Assembly (NCBI GenBank): GCA_947166305.1
Contig: CAMVDV010000002.1
Span: 62,001 to 126,000 of the forward strand
Direction: 5' to 3'
Origin: an uncultured Prevotellaceae bacterium
Lineage (GTDB): Bacteria; Bacteroidota; Bacteroidia; Bacteroidales; Bacteroidaceae
DNA length: 64,000 nucleotides
Part shown: one piece after another, positions 60,513-64,000 of the stretch
Layout of the letters: every line of letters starts with the position of its first letter
Numbering within the stretch: position 1 is the first letter of the stretch
The notes under the pieces: generated by a model
Seen by the model: the letters and a program-made list of their open reading frames with translations, nothing else
The model's database searches: none
What the model was told of the DNA's origin: nothing
Translations under genes and position numbers: made by a program

Positions 60513-62051
60513 ATGAAACGCCTCTCCTCCCCATTGCTCCTCGCCATCCTGATGTGCCTGCTGCCGGCTTTTTGCTGGTCGGAAGACGCCACGACAGACG
60601 CCACGAAGCCTCACAAGGTGCTTGTGCTGGCCGAACGCGGCGGGCTTCACGAGGGCTTCACTGCCGCCGGACTGCAATGGCTGGAACGTCAGAAGGAGCA
60701 ATTCGGCATGGAGCTGACGGTGTTGTCTTCTGCCAAGGACATCAAGAAAGGCGAACTGTCTGCCTACAAGCTCGTGCTGCAACTGAACCATCCGCCTTAT
60801 GCGTGGAGCGACGCGGCACAGCAAGACTTCCAACGCTACATCGACGAAGGCCAGGGCAACTACATCGGCTTCCATCACGCCACGCTTCTCGGCGAGTTCG
60901 ATGGCTATCAGATGTGGGGATGGTTTGCTGAATTTATGGGAGGAATACGCTACAGAAACTACATCGCAGAAAAGTGCAACGCGGCCGTCGTAGCAGAAGA
61001 CGTGAGGCATCCCGTCATGCTCGGAGTGCCATCGACCTTCGTCATCTCGGACGACGAATGGTACACTTACGACCGCAATCCCCGCCCAGGAGTCCACGTT
61101 CTTGCCAGGGTGGACGAGGACAGCTACAGCATCCCCACCGACATCAAGATGGGCGATCACCCCGTCGTTTGGGTCAATCCGCACAAGAAGGCACGCAACG
61201 TCTATTTCCAATTCGGGCACTCAGAGTCGCTCTTCCGCAATCCGGCATTCATCCGCCTGTTTGAAAACGCCCTCCGCTGGACGCTGAGCGACGAGACTTC
61301 GCCCGAGCAGAGAGGCGACTATGCAGCCAGCTATGCCAGTGCTCCCCGTTTCCGGGCACTTCTGCACTACGACCCTCATGCCGAGGAGGCACACGTCGAG
61401 TTCGACAAGCAAGCTATCAACTTCTTCCGCAAACTCACCTACGGAGAAGGCTGGACACTCGACGTCACCACTTCGCTCGCCGACTATCCACTCGACAAGC
61501 TCAAGGACTATTCCATCATCATCAGCCTCAACGCCCAACCCGGCGGCAAAGAGCAACGCGAAGCCTTCGAAAAGTACATGGAAAGCGGCGGCGGATGGAT
61601 GGGATTTCACGCGTCGGCCTACAACGACAGGAACACCAACTGGCCCTGGTTCAACCGCTTCCTTGGCTGTGGCAGCTTTTACTGTAACAACTGGCCGCCG
61701 CAGCCGGCACTCGTCATCCTGGACCGCGAACACCCGGTCACCGTCAGTTTGCCACAGACTTTTGTCGTTCCGGCAAGCGAGTTCTACCAGTGGCAGCCCT
61801 CCCCTCGCCTCAATCCCGACGTAGAAGTCCTGCTTTCCATCAGCGAAAAGATGTACCCCTTCGGCCTGAAGGACGTGGTCCGATGGGGCGACTTCCCTGT
61901 CGTTTGGACCAACAAGAACTACCGAATGATCTATCTCAACATGGGTCACGGCGACGAAGGCTTCATCGATGCCACGCAGAACCTGCTTTTCGTCAACGCC
62001 TTTCGCTGGATAGTAAGCCGCGACCCAAAGGGCAATCCTTTCGAGAAGTAG
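60513..62051 (+). CDS. Secreted protein with two ThuA-like domains
   Basis: A 512-residue protein with a signal peptide (LLLAILMCLLPAFCWS). It has two tandem ThuA (class-I glutamine-amidotransferase-like) domains. Domain one has KVLVLAERGGLHEGFTAAGL, YIGFHHATLL and YFQFGHSESLF. Domain two has FRALLHYDPHAEEAHVEF, WMGFHASAYND and YLNMGHGDEGF. ThuA-like proteins are linked to trehalose and keto-sugar metabolism, but a reaction is not established for most. No catalytic Cys is seen in the amidotransferase position. It lies 36 bp behind the amylase gene on the same strand. Confidence 0.82.
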   Translation: MKRLSSPLLLAILMCLLPAFCWSEDATTDATKPHKVLVLAERGGLHEGFTAAGLQWLERQKEQFGMELTVLSSAKDIKKGELSAYKLVLQLNHPPYAWSDAAQQDFQRYIDEGQGNYIGFHHATLLGEFDGYQMWGWFAEFMGGIRYRNYIAEKCNAAVVAEDVRHPVMLGVPSTFVISDDEWYTYDRNPRPGVHVLARVDEDSYSIPTDIKMGDHPVVWVNPHKKARNVYFQFGHSESLFRNPAFIRLFENALRWTLSDETSPEQRGDYAASYASAPRFRALLHYDPHAEEAHVEFDKQAINFFRKLTYGEGWTLDVTTSLADYPLDKLKDYSIIISLNAQPGGKEQREAFEKYMESGGGWMGFHASAYNDRNTNWPWFNRFLGCGSFYCNNWPPQPALVILDREHPVTVSLPQTFVVPASEFYQWQPSPRLNPDVEVLLSISEKMYPFGLKDVVRWGDFPVVWTNKNYRMIYLNMGHGDEGFIDATQNLLFVNAFRWIVSRDPKGNPFEK

Positions 62052-62080
62052 CGTCAGGATTCCCCTACAAAGACAAAAAG

Positions 62081-62113
62081 CAAAGCCCCGGCTCAGAAAG
62101 AGTCAGGGCTTTG
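62081..62113. terminator. Hairpin between convergent genes
   Basis: CAAAGCCC pairs with GGGCTTTG (62106-62113) across a partly paired loop, 30 nt after the ThuA-protein stop, with an A-rich left flank and T-containing right flank. Confidence 0.6.
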
Positions 62114-62169
62114 TTGCATTCCGTATTGACACACCTTCCTGCCAGAAATGCAGGAGTGTCGCTTCTGCA

Positions 62170-63516
62170 TTACAGATTGAGGTTCACGCCGATGCCAAAC
62201 GTATGGTTCTTGCGGTCGTAGAGGTCAGTCTTCGGACCGGCAGCGGTCATCGTCGTCACACCTCGGCTATTGTAGAACGTACACATATAACCAAGGTCAA
62301 CGCTCACACGTTTTGTGGCATTGATGCGCACGCCACCACCCACCATGTGATTGGAGAGGTTGAACGAAAGGTCATTCATGAAGGCATCGTCAAGTCCGTA
62401 GCGAGTGATTTCCCATGAACCAGACACGGTGAGAAGCTTGCAGATATCCCATTCGGCACCAAAGAGGAACTCGTGTGTGTTGTGACTGATAAGATCCTCT
62501 TTGTTGAGAAACTTTGTGGAGTATTTATCGAAGAACTGATGGTATGCGGCGTTGAGACGAACCTTCTCAATGGGAGAGTATTGTGCGCCCAAAGCAAGCA
62601 TTGCGGGAACATCCTCACGAACTTTCTTGCCGTCTTCAAACTGGCCGAGGATGCCGGCTGCCTTTTCCTTCACCAAGTCTTCCATAACGATTATCTCGCT
62701 CTTGTTCTTGAGGTTCAATCTTGTAGGAGTCTCATATTTGGCAGAGACGTTCCACTTGTCGTTGATTTTCCAGTCAACGCCGAGAATGATAGCAGCGCCA
62801 AAACCTGTTTGGTCGCAGTTGAGACCTATACCATAGTTGCCCATAGGCAGCGTGCCAACATTGGTGCTGACCATGGGATCGACAGCTCCGTTGTAGTTGG
62901 ATGTCGCATATAATCCGCGAACACCCACATATCCGGCAATGTTATCGGTAAACTTGTATGTGCCGCCAACCTGCAATCCGAAGTGATAGGACTTGCCCTT
63001 CATGAAACTGTCGATTTTGTAGCCTTGGAAATTAACGCCTGGCGGCAAGAGAGAAGGTGCCATGCTATAGAGCACTCCTGCATAGGCAGCTTCGAAGGAA
63101 CCAAGGCCATTGTCGAACTCACACTTGCCGCCGCCGCCGCTGATGGCAAAGTGTGCCGAAACGCTCCACTTGTCTCTGTTGTAAGAAACCGTGATGGAAG
63201 GGATGACCGGTGCAGTCGCCTTGCCCACAAAACGATGGGTGGGAGCGGGATTATCCGTATTGTACTGGAAGAGCGGAAACGTCGTCTCGATGATGCGACG
63301 CTGGAAGGCCGTCTGGTTGTTGAGGCTCAGGTGCCATCCTTTATCGAGGAACGCACCGCCCGCAGGGTTGGCATAAATGCTCGTGATGTCAATCTTTCCT
63401 TCTTGCGCAAAGTTGCGGACGAAGGCTGCATTCTGGTTAGTGTTGGTCAAGAGACCGCCGGCAAATGCACTGCTTGCAGCGGCAAAAGCCATCAAACTAA
63501 GGATTGTTTTTTTCAT
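62170..63516 (-). CDS. FadL/OmpP1/TodX-type outer-membrane transporter
   Basis: A 448-residue barrel protein with a signal peptide (MKKTILSLMAFAAASSAFAG). The N-terminal hatch region GGLLTNTNQNAAFVRNFAQE and ITSIYANPAGGAFLDKGWHL is typical of the FadL family. It would import hydrophobic compounds such as fatty acids or aromatics across the outer membrane. The C-terminal strand ends NHTFGIGVNLNL. It has its own promoter and terminator-side hairpin. Confidence 0.85.
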   Translation of the reverse strand: MKKTILSLMAFAAASSAFAGGLLTNTNQNAAFVRNFAQEGKIDITSIYANPAGGAFLDKGWHLSLNNQTAFQRRIIETTFPLFQYNTDNPAPTHRFVGKATAPVIPSITVSYNRDKWSVSAHFAISGGGGKCEFDNGLGSFEAAYAGVLYSMAPSLLPPGVNFQGYKIDSFMKGKSYHFGLQVGGTYKFTDNIAGYVGVRGLYATSNYNGAVDPMVSTNVGTLPMGNYGIGLNCDQTGFGAAIILGVDWKINDKWNVSAKYETPTRLNLKNKSEIIVMEDLVKEKAAGILGQFEDGKKVREDVPAMLALGAQYSPIEKVRLNAAYHQFFDKYSTKFLNKEDLISHNTHEFLFGAEWDICKLLTVSGSWEITRYGLDDAFMNDLSFNLSNHMVGGGVRINATKRVSVDLGYMCTFYNSRGVTTMTAAGPKTDLYDRKNHTFGIGVNLNL

Positions 63517-63546
63517 TTTTTACCTTTAATTGGTTAAAATCGGCCG

Positions 63547-63577
63547 CAAAGGTAACACATTTCTCCTTTTTGTGCAA
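63547..63577 (-). promoter_or_regulatory. Promoter of the FadL-type gene
   Basis: On the minus strand TTG (63577-63575), a 20-nt spacer, then TACCTTTG (63554-63547), 30 nt upstream of the ATG. Confidence 0.6.
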
Positions 63578-63623
63578 GTTTTTTGAAGAGAAATGCACAA
63601 AAAGAGGACGTTTTGTGCAATCC

Positions 63624-64000
63624 TTAGTTGCCTGCGAGGGCATAGATTGTCTTCAGACCTTTTATCTTGAGCCCCTTGATGCGAGACAGAAGTTCGCGTG
63701 CCAAGGTGCGTCGGACGGCGGCATACGACCAGTGGGGCAACACGTCGATGCAGCCAATCTGGCTTGCCTCGAGGCCGCCTTGCTTCGTGAGAAAGCCCAC
63801 GATGTCGCCTCGGCTCAGCTTATCCTTCTTGCCTTTACCTATATATAATGTGACCCAAAGCGGTTCGGCAGGCGAGGGAACTCTGGCTGGAAGGCCGACG
63901 GTCTCGACTTCCTCGGCGATGTATTCGGGCAGACGTTCCTCGGGACCGAGGATAAAAAAGGCTGAACCTGTGGCATCCCACCTTGCCGTGCGTCCGTTGC
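63624..64000 (-). CDS. DEAD-box RNA helicase, DbpA-like, C-terminal part
   Basis: The last 124 codons of a gene that enters from the right edge. The fragment starts with helicase motif VI (NGRTARWDATGSAFFIL). It ends with a DbpA-type RNA-binding domain: VTLYIGKGKKDKLSRGDIVG, then FLTKQGGLEASQIGCIDVL and KGLKIKGLKTIYALAGN. DbpA helps assemble the large ribosomal subunit by acting on 23S rRNA hairpin 92. The N-terminal helicase core lies outside the window. Confidence 0.88.
   Translation of the reverse strand, partial: NGRTARWDATGSAFFILGPEERLPEYIAEEVETVGLPARVPSPAEPLWVTLYIGKGKKDKLSRGDIVGFLTKQGGLEASQIGCIDVLPHWSYAAVRRTLARELLSRIKGLKIKGLKTIYALAGN

Noticed and set aside
1..64000. tRNA, rRNA, integrase or prophage genes
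   Set aside because: I looked for conserved tRNA ends, rRNA blocks and integrase or terminase motifs and found none.

Overview
The window looks like chromosomal DNA of a Bacteroidales bacterium, most likely Prevotellaceae. That placement is inference. It rests on many TAnnTTTG-type -7 promoter boxes, the hisG-hisD-hisC-hisB gene order, secreted enzymes ending in short tails of the YNLAGQ...KGIYIIG...RKV type, many SPII lipoproteins and outer-membrane barrels, and moderately GC-rich genes separated by AT-rich spacers. I saw no tRNA, rRNA, CRISPR array, IS transposase, phage gene or SusC/SusD pair.

Layout. 1-9.8 kb: two paralogous envelope modules (ECF sigma, membrane anti-sigma, DUF6108-like secreted protein, envelope effector) on opposite strands, with a porin and a sodium:solute symporter between them. 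9.8-14.4 kb: KDPG aldolase and KDG kinase, an NhaC antiporter, rsmG and a metallo-hydrolase. 14.4-28 kb: mostly minus-strand envelope and secreted proteins: a leukocidin-like lipoprotein, a GH30 enzyme, a beta-propeller lipoprotein with a CxxCH motif, a DUF6057 membrane protein, a giant M60 mucin-type peptidase and a Ca2+/Na+ exchanger. 28-36 kb: a TPR protein, then an operon-like run in which tatA and tatC bracket a Tat-signal oxidoreductase, a DUF1080 protein and a TIM-barrel isomerase, i.e. an export machine with its probable cargo for keto-glycoside breakdown. 36-43.5 kb: OmpA, a repeat-dense spacer, a secreted WG/zinc-finger protein, an Ig-like lipoprotein, DUF3108 and GNAT genes. 43.6-46 kb: an AT-rich BsuBI/PstI-type restriction-modification pair. 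46-51.3 kb: recR and the his genes. 52-64 kb: pepD, a beta-helix lipoprotein, rlmH, nadC, a C69 dipeptidase, a GH13 amylase, a tandem ThuA protein, a FadL-type porin and the end of a DbpA-like helicase.

The strongest unexplained signal is in the spacers. Eleven separate intergenic loci carry short tandem arrays that all keep a period of 22 bp, although they use about five unrelated unit sequences. At least six start within about 20 nt of a stop codon. Three other repeat classes share the spacers: a 175-bp element made of four palindromes (three tandem copies plus one diverged copy), a 20-bp GC-rich palindrome in seven copies, and MITE-like elements with long inverted repeats. One of the MITE-like elements is inserted in frame inside an anti-sigma gene.
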